A stretch of 64,000 nt of DNA, taken from assembly GCA_030849805.1 (NCBI GenBank), contig JASANZ010002218.1, positions 1 through 64,000 on the forward strand, given 5' to 3'. Origin of the DNA: Sergeia podlipaevii. Taxonomy: Eukaryota > Euglenozoa > Kinetoplastea > Trypanosomatida > Trypanosomatidae. A program made the translations under genes and the position numbers. The notes below the pieces were generated by a model. The model did not search any database and was not told the origin of the DNA. It saw nothing but the letters and a program-made list of their open reading frames with translations. Shown here piece after piece: positions 10,759 through 19,176 of the stretch. Each line of letters starts with the position of its first letter. Within the stretch, counting starts at the first letter, position 1.

Positions 10759-12348
10759 TCACGAAGCAGCAGCGGTCGTATGATCGCCACAGAGAACCAT
10801 AGGAATGCGCACAAAGTGCGGAGCCACTAACTTCTCCTGCAAAATAGCCTTGAGCTCGCGCGTAATAAACTGGCAAACAGCTCGCTCATCGACATACACG
10901 GAGTCATCTTCTTCGTCCGAATGGCTCACATCATAACGAGAAAGATAGTCCAGCGACGAGACATCGCCGTCTGCACCATCGCCCTTCTCGCCAAAAACCG
11001 CCGTTACATTCATGCGGTTGATAGGTGAACTGGATAGCTTCCCTGGTTCAAGCCACAGCCGGCATTCATTGTGAATAAGATTCACGCACACATAACAGTC
11101 AAGATCCATCTCCGAGACGTATAGCGTGATTGGGATGCGTACTGGAAGCGATATAGGACCGAGAGAAACCTCGTGCTGCACACACGCACTCAGAGCAAAG
11201 CGCATGGACCCGCCATATGTAACGTGCAGACGCAGGTACAAGCCGCCAGGACCCAAAAAAGAAGCCAATGTGTCCTCGCCACTATGGATAGCGGATTGCT
11301 GCTGCTCCACACTTGTACCAGGGCCAGCAGTACAAAACGTCGAGGTGTAAGATGGGCTGCAGCGGCTGCCGCCACTTCCCCATGCAGTACCGCCACCTCC
11401 TCCAAGGTTGTAGCTGCCACCGCCGCCAGATGTGTTGATCGCTGAAGAATTTGCGCAGAAGTTTGTGCCGGCGCCGATGCCGCCGGCGGAACTAATCGTA
11501 TCGCTACCGTTGTCAGCAACGGCCAGATTGCTAGACGGCGCAACAGACGTACTACATGGCACACAAGTGGAGTATGTCGACAATGCAATCGCAGAACTTG
11601 AGCCTCGGCAGCTAGTTGCTCCGCCAGCAGTGCTAGAGTTGAAGGAGTTGGTCTGGGCGTGGCCACGTGACATGCCTGTCGTCTGCTGACTTGTAGAATA
11701 TAGCGCGGACGTTGAAACATTCGGGGAGGCACCTGTGGCACTAAAAGACTGGAGCGGGGTGTCTGGCGCAAACTGCAGTGCATTATCGATGCTGATGATC
11801 TCCACATACGGTGGAGTGGTTCCCCACTCTATGTTAGAAATGCACAGATACTCAAGTGGGGGAAGACGAGGCTCTGCGGTCGTGTAAGAGCCCCCTGGCG
11901 TAGAGCCCGTCGGGCCGCCACTACCACCTCCGCCTGCAGCGCTGTTTTTTCTGGGACCAGTTTGCATCATACCGGTAGAGGCTAGAGTGCCAGATGAAAC
12001 ACCTGCGCCAAATGTTAGCGAAGTACTACCAATTTGTGTGGAGCCCGCTGCCATGGAACCTGTAGAGCTCACCCCAGCGCCAGGTCCGCCTGCATTCAAA
12101 CCGGAAGCCGGCAGTACCGGAGCGAGAGAAACGCCAGTCGTGTACACCGAACCGCTGCTATCTGAAGTGTCGTCAAGGCTGCTTGGATTGGAATTGACAA
12201 AGTCATTGCCACCGCTACCACCTCCTGGTGAAGGATCGCGCTTGTGAAACACCTCTTCAAGCTTTTCGCTAAGACGCGCATTGACAAAATGGCGAATCGC
12301 CTCCGCCGCGGTTTCATCAAGGCGACCCCAGTTGAAGCGGAATGACAT
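10759..12348 (-). CDS. MDM12: MDM12-like SMP-domain protein (ERMES tether/lipid-transfer subunit)
   Basis: MDM12 is the cytosolic subunit of the ER-mitochondria encounter structure and shuttles phospholipids through an SMP (TULIP) domain. From the ATG at 12348 the 529-residue product begins MSFRFNWGRLDETAAEAIRH, closely resembling the fungal MDM12 N-terminus (MSF-x-x-NW-x-x-L-x, then an amphipathic helix). Conserved SMP blocks follow. Around residue 162 is PPLEYLCISNIEWGTTPPYV, matching the MDM12 'G-x-TPP-x-(I/V)E' strand. Around 370-445 is LRLHVTYGGSMRFALSA followed by ISLPVRIPITLYVSEMDLD. Around 481-510 the terminal helix contains CQFITRELKAILQEKLVAP. Two Ser/Gly/Thr-rich inserts (about 38-158 and 195-365) split the domain, the second in a region that is also variable in fungi. 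The open frame extends upstream to 12546 and would add a hydrophobic segment, but homology favours 12348. MMM1, which has a transmembrane segment, is the alternative identity. Confidence 0.8.
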   Translation of the reverse strand: MSFRFNWGRLDETAAEAIRHFVNARLSEKLEEVFHKRDPSPGGGSGGNDFVNSNPSSLDDTSDSSGSVYTTGVSLAPVLPASGLNAGGPGAGVSSTGSMAAGSTQIGSTSLTFGAGVSSGTLASTGMMQTGPRKNSAAGGGGSGGPTGSTPGGSYTTAEPRLPPLEYLCISNIEWGTTPPYVEIISIDNALQFAPDTPLQSFSATGASPNVSTSALYSTSQQTTGMSRGHAQTNSFNSSTAGGATSCRGSSSAIALSTYSTCVPCSTSVAPSSNLAVADNGSDTISSAGGIGAGTNFCANSSAINTSGGGGSYNLGGGGGTAWGSGGSRCSPSYTSTFCTAGPGTSVEQQQSAIHSGEDTLASFLGPGGLYLRLHVTYGGSMRFALSACVQHEVSLGPISLPVRIPITLYVSEMDLDCYVCVNLIHNECRLWLEPGKLSSSPINRMNVTAVFGEKGDGADGDVSSLDYLSRYDVSHSDEEDDSVYVDERAVCQFITRELKAILQEKLVAPHFVRIPMVLCGDHTTAAAS

Positions 12349-12359
12349 TGAATGAATAA

Positions 12360-12382
12360 CTACTAGTAGTAGAACAAAACCG
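12360..12382 (-). promoter_or_regulatory. Possible spliced-leader acceptor for the MDM12-like gene
   Basis: Sense sequence has a moderate pyrimidine stretch (TTTTGTTCTACTACTAG) with AGs at 12363-12364 and 12360-12361, 11-15 bases before the ATG at 12348. If used, it excludes the upstream in-frame hydrophobic extension. Confidence 0.35.
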
Positions 12383-13038
12383 ATAATAATGATTAATACT
12401 GTAACAAAGCTCGCTATATTGTTTTTCTCCGTGTTTCCAATATATAGTGGTACAGAACGTATTGTGCTCTCCAGCATACCACAATAAAAGAAAAAAAAAA
12501 AGTTGATGAGTAAAAACAAAAAAGTTATCATATTATAGCTCCCCATTGATGTTGGGAAATAATTTTTTTCTCACCCTAGCCGTGTAACGTATATGCCCTT
12601 CGCATTCAGCGACAACTATATGTCATATGAAGAAAGGCACGCGTACCCTTCATCGTTTCTTCCTCTTTTCTCTATAAACATATAGGTTACTTTTTTGTGG
12701 TTGCTGTTGTTCAACCCTAAAATGCCACACCAATCAAAAACACACATAAGCGCACATGTGCATACATACTGGCACTTGCCGTGCGTCTCAGCCTATCTCA
12801 TCACAGCCAATCCCCTCAATGCATTATATGCGAGATATGTGGCAAATGCGTGAGAGAGAAACGCAAATATATATGTATGCGCATTGCTTCACAAAACAAA
12901 GTGTGTTTCATTTTATATATATATAACTCATTCACCTTCTCACTCTAAGCGTCATTTTTTTTTCTCCTTTCCATTCTCCTTCGCTCGGTTCACTTTCCAA
13001 AAATGGCCTAACTTCCGACAGTCACTAGAGTCTTGGCG

Positions 13039-13063
13039 ATAATAATAATAATAATAATAATAT
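13039..13063. repeat. (AAT)n microsatellite
   Basis: About eight AAT/ATA units just downstream of the RPN2 stop, in the presumed 3' UTR. Confidence 0.85.
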
Positions 13064-13111
13064 AAAAATAAATAGTATCCTGCCTCCTCACCTCTCTCCT
13101 TTGTAAATACA

Positions 13112-15952
13112 CTACGGGTATGAAAAGGGTTCAGGAATCGGAGCTTCGTCCGATGCGTCCAGCACTATGGCCTCAATCAGCGTAGCAACACCAGCCTCCG
13201 GCGTCATGTCGAGCAGCAGGCACACACCAGAGGCGTTGGGCTTCAGATGCACGTAACGCTTGTCAATAGTGTGGGTAATAACGGAGAGCTGCCGCGCCGT
13301 CACGCGGGCAGGATTATGCAGCTCCTCCAAGGTCGCCTCAGGCTCCTTCTCAGTCTTCTTGTTCGCGCCACCATCAGCCTCACTCTCTGCACCAGCAGCG
13401 GCAGCGGCAGCCTTGGATGCGTCATCGTCTGCTCCCCCAGTGCTATTGCGCTTGCGACGCTGGCGCAGCTCTTCCTCCTTGCGAGTCGTAGAGAGCACCA
13501 CAGCCTTGAGGCCAGCAGACTTGATCTCCTTCTTCTCCTGTTGAATCGACTTGGGCACCGCATAGTAGCTCGGGGCCACGTTAGAGGTGAACGAGTACAC
13601 CGGCATCTCAAGATCTTCGTTCAGCCCGATAAAGCAGGTAGGCTGCATGGCAAGAGAAATCATGAGCGTGTACGGGAACCAGTACCAGTGCTGCATGAAC
13701 ATAAACATGCCCACCACCGCCTTGTCCAAGCGATGGCGCTCACGGTGAAGAGCATAAGTGCAGTTGCGGCCGCCAGCATCCAGCAGTCCAGAGGCTAAAA
13801 TGCAGCCAAACTTAGTGCACACATCCTCTTTGCGGTCGCCTACCTTCGTCTCAAGCAGGTGACGGAACTCCTTCATCTTCGCGTTCTCGTGCTCGGTGAG
13901 CTGCACCATGACAATTGCGAGGGCGATGTATGCGCCTTGGCGGACAAAGTCCACCAAGTCATCCTTCATTTCCCAAAGCACATCAATGACATCAGAGCGG
14001 CCGGTGCCGGCGGCAGCCACGGCAAGGGCCATGGCAACACCATAGCGAATATGCGGGTTATAGCTGTCCACAAGGACGCGCACCAAGTCTAGGCACAGGG
14101 CGGGGTTCTTGAAGGTAAGAAAGCCGATCATCATCGCGGCGTTGCGGCGCACATCGTCAGATGTGTCCTTGACCGTGACGTTGAGCAACCGCTCAATCGC
14201 AACTGTGTTCTCCGTGCCCGCATACGCCATACCAAGCACGAAGCAGCCCCCCAGACGAATCCACGGGTCTGAGCTGTCCAGCAGCTCATTGGCAGTAGGA
14301 AGAGCCTCGTTCTCTCGACCGAGGTTGATGAGCGCCATCGCCATCACAGCACCGCGGATGATCTTCTCCTTCTGGTTGTCCTCCTTGGCCACGTTGAACA
14401 GGCTCTGCAGTGTCGCCTCGTTGCCGCTACCGAGCATAAGCATGCCAATACCCACAGCGGCGCCTTCTCCTCCCACAGCGTCACTCCCGGTAAGGCAGGT
14501 GGAGAGCGCATCGGTAATCTCCTCATCCCTCAGCCCCATGGCAGAAAGACCAAGACCCAGAGACGTACCATAAACCATCTGTGCATTTGCGGAGTACTTG
14601 AACAAATTGTCGCGCAGGTAGTCGATCACCTCACGGTCACGCGTGACGCCAAGCGGTGAGTGGATGAGCCCAAGCGCATAGAGTGCACCGGCTTCCTGGT
14701 AAGGTAGGGCGGACACGCTTCCCTTGGGTAGGTACGGCTCCATGATGTTCATCGCCTCGTTGGTGTGGCCACGATGAATAACACCAACCGAGGCCGTAGC
14801 AGTGAACTTAGACCAGTAGTTGGCCTTGCGCAGCCAGTTCATGTTGTCGCGCAGAAAACCATCAATGGTGGTGCCGCTGTACATGAGAGCATTGGCCAGC
14901 ACGGTGGCGTTGTGCACCACCGACTTGCGAGGGTCAATGCGCTTCTTGATGAGGTTGAGAATGTGGATATCCGCAGCGCAGCGAGAGTACAAGAACTTGA
15001 CGTGAAGGTTTGTCGTGACCTCACCGGAAAGCACAGAGAGCAGCTTGGAGTCCACGCCCGTCGCGACGGTGCCCTGCCCTTCCTCCTCCTCTGCAGGCTC
15101 CACCGCCTTGTTGGTGCGCTGAAGCTCAGCAACGAGCGAGGAGAGAAAGTCCTGGTTGCAGTACGTGAAGAGATCAAACGCGAGCTGGTATAAGGTTGTC
15201 TTGTTGCCAGCCTTGCTGAGGCCATTGATAAGGCTTGCTGTGGCGGGTACATCGCCCAGAAACAGCAGGCACTGCGCAAGGGCAAAGTAATCCACGGTGG
15301 AAAGAGCGTCCGTGTACAAGGTGGCAAGAAGTCGGAGAATCTGGCGGCGCACGGTGATGTCATCCAGCAGCACGTTAGCTGCGTTGAAGGTGAAGTTGAG
15401 GATATCCGCGGAGCGAGTCTTGGTGAGGCACTGCGTGAGCACCTTCTCAAGGAAGTCAAGGCGTCGGGCACGGATGGTGAAGCCTACCATCTCCTTTATT
15501 GCATCAATGCTGTCGTTCTGCAACAGCCACGACTTGGTAAGAGAGACGAACAAAGTCTCCAGGCGCGGGTCAAGCTCCGCGCGCTCAGCCTCAGGTGACT
15601 CCTGGTAGGTAACGTAAAGATCAATGCAGCGGCAAAGAATGGTGTCGGTGTAGAGGCCGCGAGATGCGCTGTCAAACGCCGAGCCCGCCGAGAGCGCGTA
15701 GTGGACAGACTCGTTGTACTCGCCAAGATGAAAGTACACCTGCGACGCCACTAGGGCAGCCAGCTTGCGGGTCTCCTCAGACACTGTGGAGGCCTCGCAT
15801 AAAGACTCAATGGTGGGCAGATCCTCGCCGATCTCGCACCAGAATGTGTCCATCAGATCCGCCACGCGCTTGAGCGCAAAGAGAATGATAGCGTTGTCAT
15901 CTTCGTGAAGGAGCGACAAGACGCCCTTGGCAGAAGATATCCCTCGGGCCAT
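13112..15952 (-). CDS. RPN2: 26S proteasome regulatory subunit RPN2 (PSMD1)
   Basis: RPN2 is the large scaffold subunit of the 19S base; it binds the Rpt ring and ubiquitin-processing factors. The 946-residue product is close to the usual length of about 950. The N-terminus (residues 1-60, with ISSAKGVLSLLHEDDNAIIL and a following FWCEIGEDLPTIESL) is typical of the family. Helical repeats run to about 400. Between about 410 and 720 lies a ladder of proteasome/cyclosome repeats, each with the Gly/Ala-rich core, for example AGALYALGLIHS, YGTSLGLGLSAMG, AAVGIGMLMLGSG, GGCFVLGMAYAG and YGVAMALAVAAAG. A Lys/Glu/Ala-rich charged insert (about 815-870) precedes the C-terminal domain, which ends in the usual Pro-rich tail (APIPEPFSYP). 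The start is the first ATG, and the acceptor lies at 16082-16112. The identification is secure. Confidence 0.97.
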   Translation of the reverse strand: MARGISSAKGVLSLLHEDDNAIILFALKRVADLMDTFWCEIGEDLPTIESLCEASTVSEETRKLAALVASQVYFHLGEYNESVHYALSAGSAFDSASRGLYTDTILCRCIDLYVTYQESPEAERAELDPRLETLFVSLTKSWLLQNDSIDAIKEMVGFTIRARRLDFLEKVLTQCLTKTRSADILNFTFNAANVLLDDITVRRQILRLLATLYTDALSTVDYFALAQCLLFLGDVPATASLINGLSKAGNKTTLYQLAFDLFTYCNQDFLSSLVAELQRTNKAVEPAEEEEGQGTVATGVDSKLLSVLSGEVTTNLHVKFLYSRCAADIHILNLIKKRIDPRKSVVHNATVLANALMYSGTTIDGFLRDNMNWLRKANYWSKFTATASVGVIHRGHTNEAMNIMEPYLPKGSVSALPYQEAGALYALGLIHSPLGVTRDREVIDYLRDNLFKYSANAQMVYGTSLGLGLSAMGLRDEEITDALSTCLTGSDAVGGEGAAVGIGMLMLGSGNEATLQSLFNVAKEDNQKEKIIRGAVMAMALINLGRENEALPTANELLDSSDPWIRLGGCFVLGMAYAGTENTVAIERLLNVTVKDTSDDVRRNAAMMIGFLTFKNPALCLDLVRVLVDSYNPHIRYGVAMALAVAAAGTGRSDVIDVLWEMKDDLVDFVRQGAYIALAIVMVQLTEHENAKMKEFRHLLETKVGDRKEDVCTKFGCILASGLLDAGGRNCTYALHRERHRLDKAVVGMFMFMQHWYWFPYTLMISLAMQPTCFIGLNEDLEMPVYSFTSNVAPSYYAVPKSIQQEKKEIKSAGLKAVVLSTTRKEEELRQRRKRNSTGGADDDASKAAAAAAGAESEADGGANKKTEKEPEATLEELHNPARVTARQLSVITHTIDKRYVHLKPNASGVCLLLDMTPEAGVATLIEAIVLDASDEAPIPEPFSYP

Positions 15953-16081
15953 ATCTCTCTCTCTCTTTTTCTCTTATTGTATGTAGTCGATACACGGATT
16001 CTTTTTCTCTCTCTCTGTGTGTGTATGTACTGTTGTCCCACAGAAGAAGTTCAAACCACTAAACAAGTATCGGCAGTGTTG

Positions 16082-16112
16082 CTAAGGTGCCAACAAGACA
16101 AAGAAAAAATAT
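16082..16112 (-). promoter_or_regulatory. Putative spliced-leader acceptor for RPN2
   Basis: Sense tract with TTTTTTCTTTGTCTTGTTGG then CACCTTAG; the AG is at 16082-16083, about 130 bases before the RPN2 ATG. Confidence 0.5.
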
Positions 16113-16279
16113 ATATAGGAACGCAAGAAGATTAGCCGCTGCAGACAAAGAGATAGTAGCGGTATCCTGTGAGGTGACGGTATTTGTATTTCTTCCCAGC
16201 CCTTCCTATATAACCACGTAAGTGATAAAGTGGTGCTCTGTGTATAAAAAAAAAAGGACAGCTAAAAAAAAAGGATAGC

Positions 16280-16300
16280 AATAATAATAATAATAATAAA
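16280..16300. repeat. (AAT)n microsatellite
   Basis: Six to seven AAT units between RPN2 and the NSUN5-like gene. A complementary-looking ATT run lies at about 16562-16580. Confidence 0.8.
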
Positions 16301-16988
16301 CACAGTAGATCAAAGAAACGAAGAAGACCTACTGTATTTGCAATGAAGTATGCTAGAAGAGAAAGAAAGGGGGGAAGATTGCAAAGAGAAAAATGCAAGT
16401 TAAGTAGTAGGCAATTTGCTTCGTAGAAAAAAAAAAACGCCTCAAGATAAAAACTTGGTATCACGACTCCGCTTATATGGAGTAAGGCCCCCGGTAGTCA
16501 TTGTCAGCACACACGCACACACACATACACAAGGGCTACTTTAGTTTCTGTCCTCGTTACTTTTATTATTATTATTATTATCTGCAAATGCGCAGAATCT
16601 CAACAATAAGCTTTCATGATACAACAAACATGAAATAGTAATGCGTGCTTCTCTCTCCCCTCCTCCACCTCCTCGTCGTCGTTTCCCACTTACTGGACAC
16701 ATACGTATGTGCGTATGTCTGCATGCGTTAGTGTGGACCACCTGACTGCATTGCTAAAAAAAAAAAAAGGAAAAAAAAAAGTTGAACACAACCACAACTG
16801 CAAATGTTTTCCATATGTTTTGTTGCATATTCTCGCCTTACCTTCTCTCTTAAGCGTTGTACTTACTTGTTCTTTAAGTTATGAACTTGTATGCCTTTTG
16901 CTTTCTAGTTTAAACCTCATGTGAGGCACATACACACAGAGAGAGCCTGTTTAACTTCCCTCCCCTCCTCCTCCTGCTCAACTTTTCG

Positions 16989-18668
16989 TTAAATCCTGCG
17001 GTCAAAGCGGGCAACGTAGAAACCATTGGTCGCATCAGCAGCTGGGTCACAGCGGATTGTGTAGTCAAGGAGTAGCGTGTCGCCCTTCCTCTTGATGCCA
17101 CGCGTCTTCCATTGGGTGGGCATAATGTTGCTGAGCACCCACCCACGTGCCTGCACACGCTCATCTTCCAAGACCTCGCGTACCACGCCCTCGTTCTCCT
17201 CCTCATGAACGGAGCACGTCGAGTACACAACCGTGCGGCAGTTATCAAAGGAAAGTAAAGAGTGAGCCAAGAGCTTCCGCTGCAGGCGCGCCAGCTTCTC
17301 CACGCGATCCTGATTACTAGAGAACTCGTTTCCTTGCGCCTCAGGGTTCACCGCGGTGGAATCGCCTGCCCCTGCTCCTTTGCTGCTGGCACCATTGCTC
17401 TGCCTATCTTCATCCCCCATGTCCTCCGCGTCAGCGTCGTCGTGCTCCTGTACCTCCGCCTTACGCCCAGCAGCAACAGCAGGCCCGCCGCCTTGGCGCT
17501 GATTACGATGATTAAGCAAGGCTACATCGACGCGGGTGACAACACCGCTTGCACTGCAGCTAGGATCTAAGAGAATACCCTCGGTGGCGCTACGATCATC
17601 TGAAGAGAGCTGAAAGAAGTCCATGTTCACCGTATTGACGTAGTCGCTGGCGCCAAGAGACTGCACTCGCTTCTGCAGCAGCTCCGCGCGGTGCTGGTCA
17701 CGCTCGGTTGCCATAATCTTTACGTTTGGTGCGCCAAGAGCGGCAAGCTGCGTGGTCTTGTTTCCTGGCGCAGCGCAGGCATCAATTATATACTCTAGCG
17801 GCTTTCTTTTCTGCCTCTTCTTGTTGGCCTTGGCCTTGCCCACCTCTGCGTCGCCACCCTCTTCATCAAAAGAAGTAACCACCTCGACAGCATCCAGCAG
17901 GACGCACGCGGGGAGGCACGAGGCCCTGTCTTGAAGAATAAGTTGACCGCTGCGAACAGCCGGGTGGGCATGAAGATCAGTGCCAGGAGGGAAAATCAGC
18001 AGCGATGGCACTATGGGGTCCTCAGTGAATGGAGGGAGCACACGTGGAGCATTCTTGCTACCACGTCGACGCTTCGTCACCTCAGAGCCGTCTACCGCAG
18101 CGCTGACGTGACCTCCGTGATGACCGCCCTCGTCGTCATCCTCCTCGCGCTGACGCTTCTTCGCTTCCGCAGAGCGACGCAGACGCTCAATCAACGTATC
18201 TTTATCAATCTTTAGCGTGTTCACGCGCGCATACCTGGGCACCTGGAAAGCAGCATCCTTCTCCCCGTGGCTGGCCCTCTCCCCATTATTATCCTCCCAC
18301 TTCTCCATCGTCGCGCGTGGAGCAATCACGTGGTGCTTGTTCACCTTCCAGTAAGCCTCACGCAGATAAGACGAAGACTGCACAACAGCGCGAGCGGTGG
18401 TATCGTTGTTGGTGTTGACGCCCTTGCCAATCACCACATCGTACGCCATGCACATCGCAAACTCCTTGTTGGCCTGTGGGTAGTACTTGAAGAACTCCGA
18501 CACCTCTAGCACATCTTCGAGGAGCTCGTAGTGACGCAAGGTCTCGCACACTACGGCGTAGGTCTGGCGCTTCTTCTGCATTTCCTTCCGAAGGCACAAA
18601 GCCTTGGCAGTTCCATTGCCTTCACGCACAATGCGTATTATATCCGCTGCTTGTCTGTACACGTCCAT
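16989..18668 (-). CDS. NSUN5/Rcm1-like rRNA (cytosine-5) methyltransferase
   Basis: NOP2/Sun family enzymes use S-adenosylmethionine and two cysteines to make 5-methylcytosine. NSUN5/Rcm1 modifies a cytosine in the large-subunit rRNA. The product is 559 residues. The N-terminal helical region (MDVYRQAADIIRIVREGNGT, then LCLRKEMQKKRQTYAVVCET) matches the NSUN5 N-terminus better than NOP2. The SAM motif DACAAPGNKTTQLAAL lies near residue 296. Motif IV, LLDPSCSASGV, with the product-release Cys, is near 366. Motif VI, VVYSTCSVHEEENEG, with the catalytic Cys, is near 482. An acidic insert of roughly 60 residues (Asp/Glu/Gly/Ser) separates motifs IV and VI, and another charged insert lies near 180-205. 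The first ATG is used. NSUN5 is the best fit; another NSUN paralogue is the alternative. Confidence 0.9.
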   Translation of the reverse strand: MDVYRQAADIIRIVREGNGTAKALCLRKEMQKKRQTYAVVCETLRHYELLEDVLEVSEFFKYYPQANKEFAMCMAYDVVIGKGVNTNNDTTARAVVQSSSYLREAYWKVNKHHVIAPRATMEKWEDNNGERASHGEKDAAFQVPRYARVNTLKIDKDTLIERLRRSAEAKKRQREEDDDEGGHHGGHVSAAVDGSEVTKRRRGSKNAPRVLPPFTEDPIVPSLLIFPPGTDLHAHPAVRSGQLILQDRASCLPACVLLDAVEVVTSFDEEGGDAEVGKAKANKKRQKRKPLEYIIDACAAPGNKTTQLAALGAPNVKIMATERDQHRAELLQKRVQSLGASDYVNTVNMDFFQLSSDDRSATEGILLDPSCSASGVVTRVDVALLNHRNQRQGGGPAVAAGRKAEVQEHDDADAEDMGDEDRQSNGASSKGAGAGDSTAVNPEAQGNEFSSNQDRVEKLARLQRKLLAHSLLSFDNCRTVVYSTCSVHEEENEGVVREVLEDERVQARGWVLSNIMPTQWKTRGIKRKGDTLLLDYTIRCDPAADATNGFYVARFDRRI

Positions 18669-19176
18669 CTTAGCTTTAAACCTGGTGTATGTCTGTCCCT
18701 CTCTCTCTCTCTCTTTTAGTATAGTAAGTTGCTTAGTGGTAGTGACGTTCTCTGTAATGGTTGCTACTAGTAGAAATGAATCAATGAGTCAAAAAAAAAA
18801 AAAAAAGATAGGAGAGAGAAACAATGATGAGTAAGAAATATTTGTAAAAGCGTTGCTACAGACACAAGATTGTGGAAAGCTACACACACAACTATGGAAG
18901 TCGTATTTAAAAAGGTGATAAAATGAAATTTAAAAAAAAATGTTTAATGATATGTACCATTTGCATCTATGTAGTAATTCTACTTTTCTATGACTGTACC
19001 TCCTTTCTTTTCATCAAGGAGCTAGCGCTGCCTATATGTGCCTCTTATGCTCTTTTTGATTTTCCCGCAAAATGGGGAGCTCTCTCTTTCTCTCTCTCTA
19101 CAACGATGCATATATATTTTTTTGTAAGTGCCGACCGCTTTGATGATGCTGGTCGTCAGCCACATGCATGCATCCT
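18669..19176. other. Intergenic: spermidine-synthase-like 3' region and NSUN5-like 5' leader
   Basis: CT runs at about 18695-18715 and 19080-19100, a 16-A run at 18791-18806 and AT-rich filler. No gene is seen. Confidence 0.6.
18767..18821 (-). promoter_or_regulatory. Putative spliced-leader acceptor for the NSUN5-like gene
   Basis: Sense TTTCTCTCTCCTATC followed by a run of 16 T, then the first AG in TTTCTACTAG at 18767-18768, about 98 bases before the ATG. Confidence 0.5.

Larger units (their letters stand above)
12349..13111. other. Intergenic: RPN2 3' region and MDM12-like 5' leader
   Basis: AT-rich, with poly-T, a TA run near 12915-12925 and an AAT trinucleotide repeat near 13039-13063. 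In-frame translation of 12349-12546 gives a hydrophobic stretch that I read as leader sequence, not protein. No other gene is seen. Confidence 0.55.
15953..16988. other. Intergenic: NSUN5-like 3' region and RPN2 5' leader
   Basis: Contains CT/AG dinucleotide runs near 15955 and 16005, AAT repeats near 16280-16300, ATT repeats near 16560-16580 and A-runs near 16755-16790. Open frames here are low-complexity only. No gene or RNA is seen. Confidence 0.6.

Noticed and set aside
12349..12546. Transmembrane N-terminus for the MDM12-like protein
   Set aside because: Homology begins exactly at the ATG at 12348, and the upstream reading is translated AT-rich leader with poly-T. Kept as a finding because two forms remain possible.
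14839..15471. 210-codon minus-strand frame within RPN2
   Set aside because: Alternate-frame shadow of a confidently identified gene, Ser/Arg/Thr-rich.
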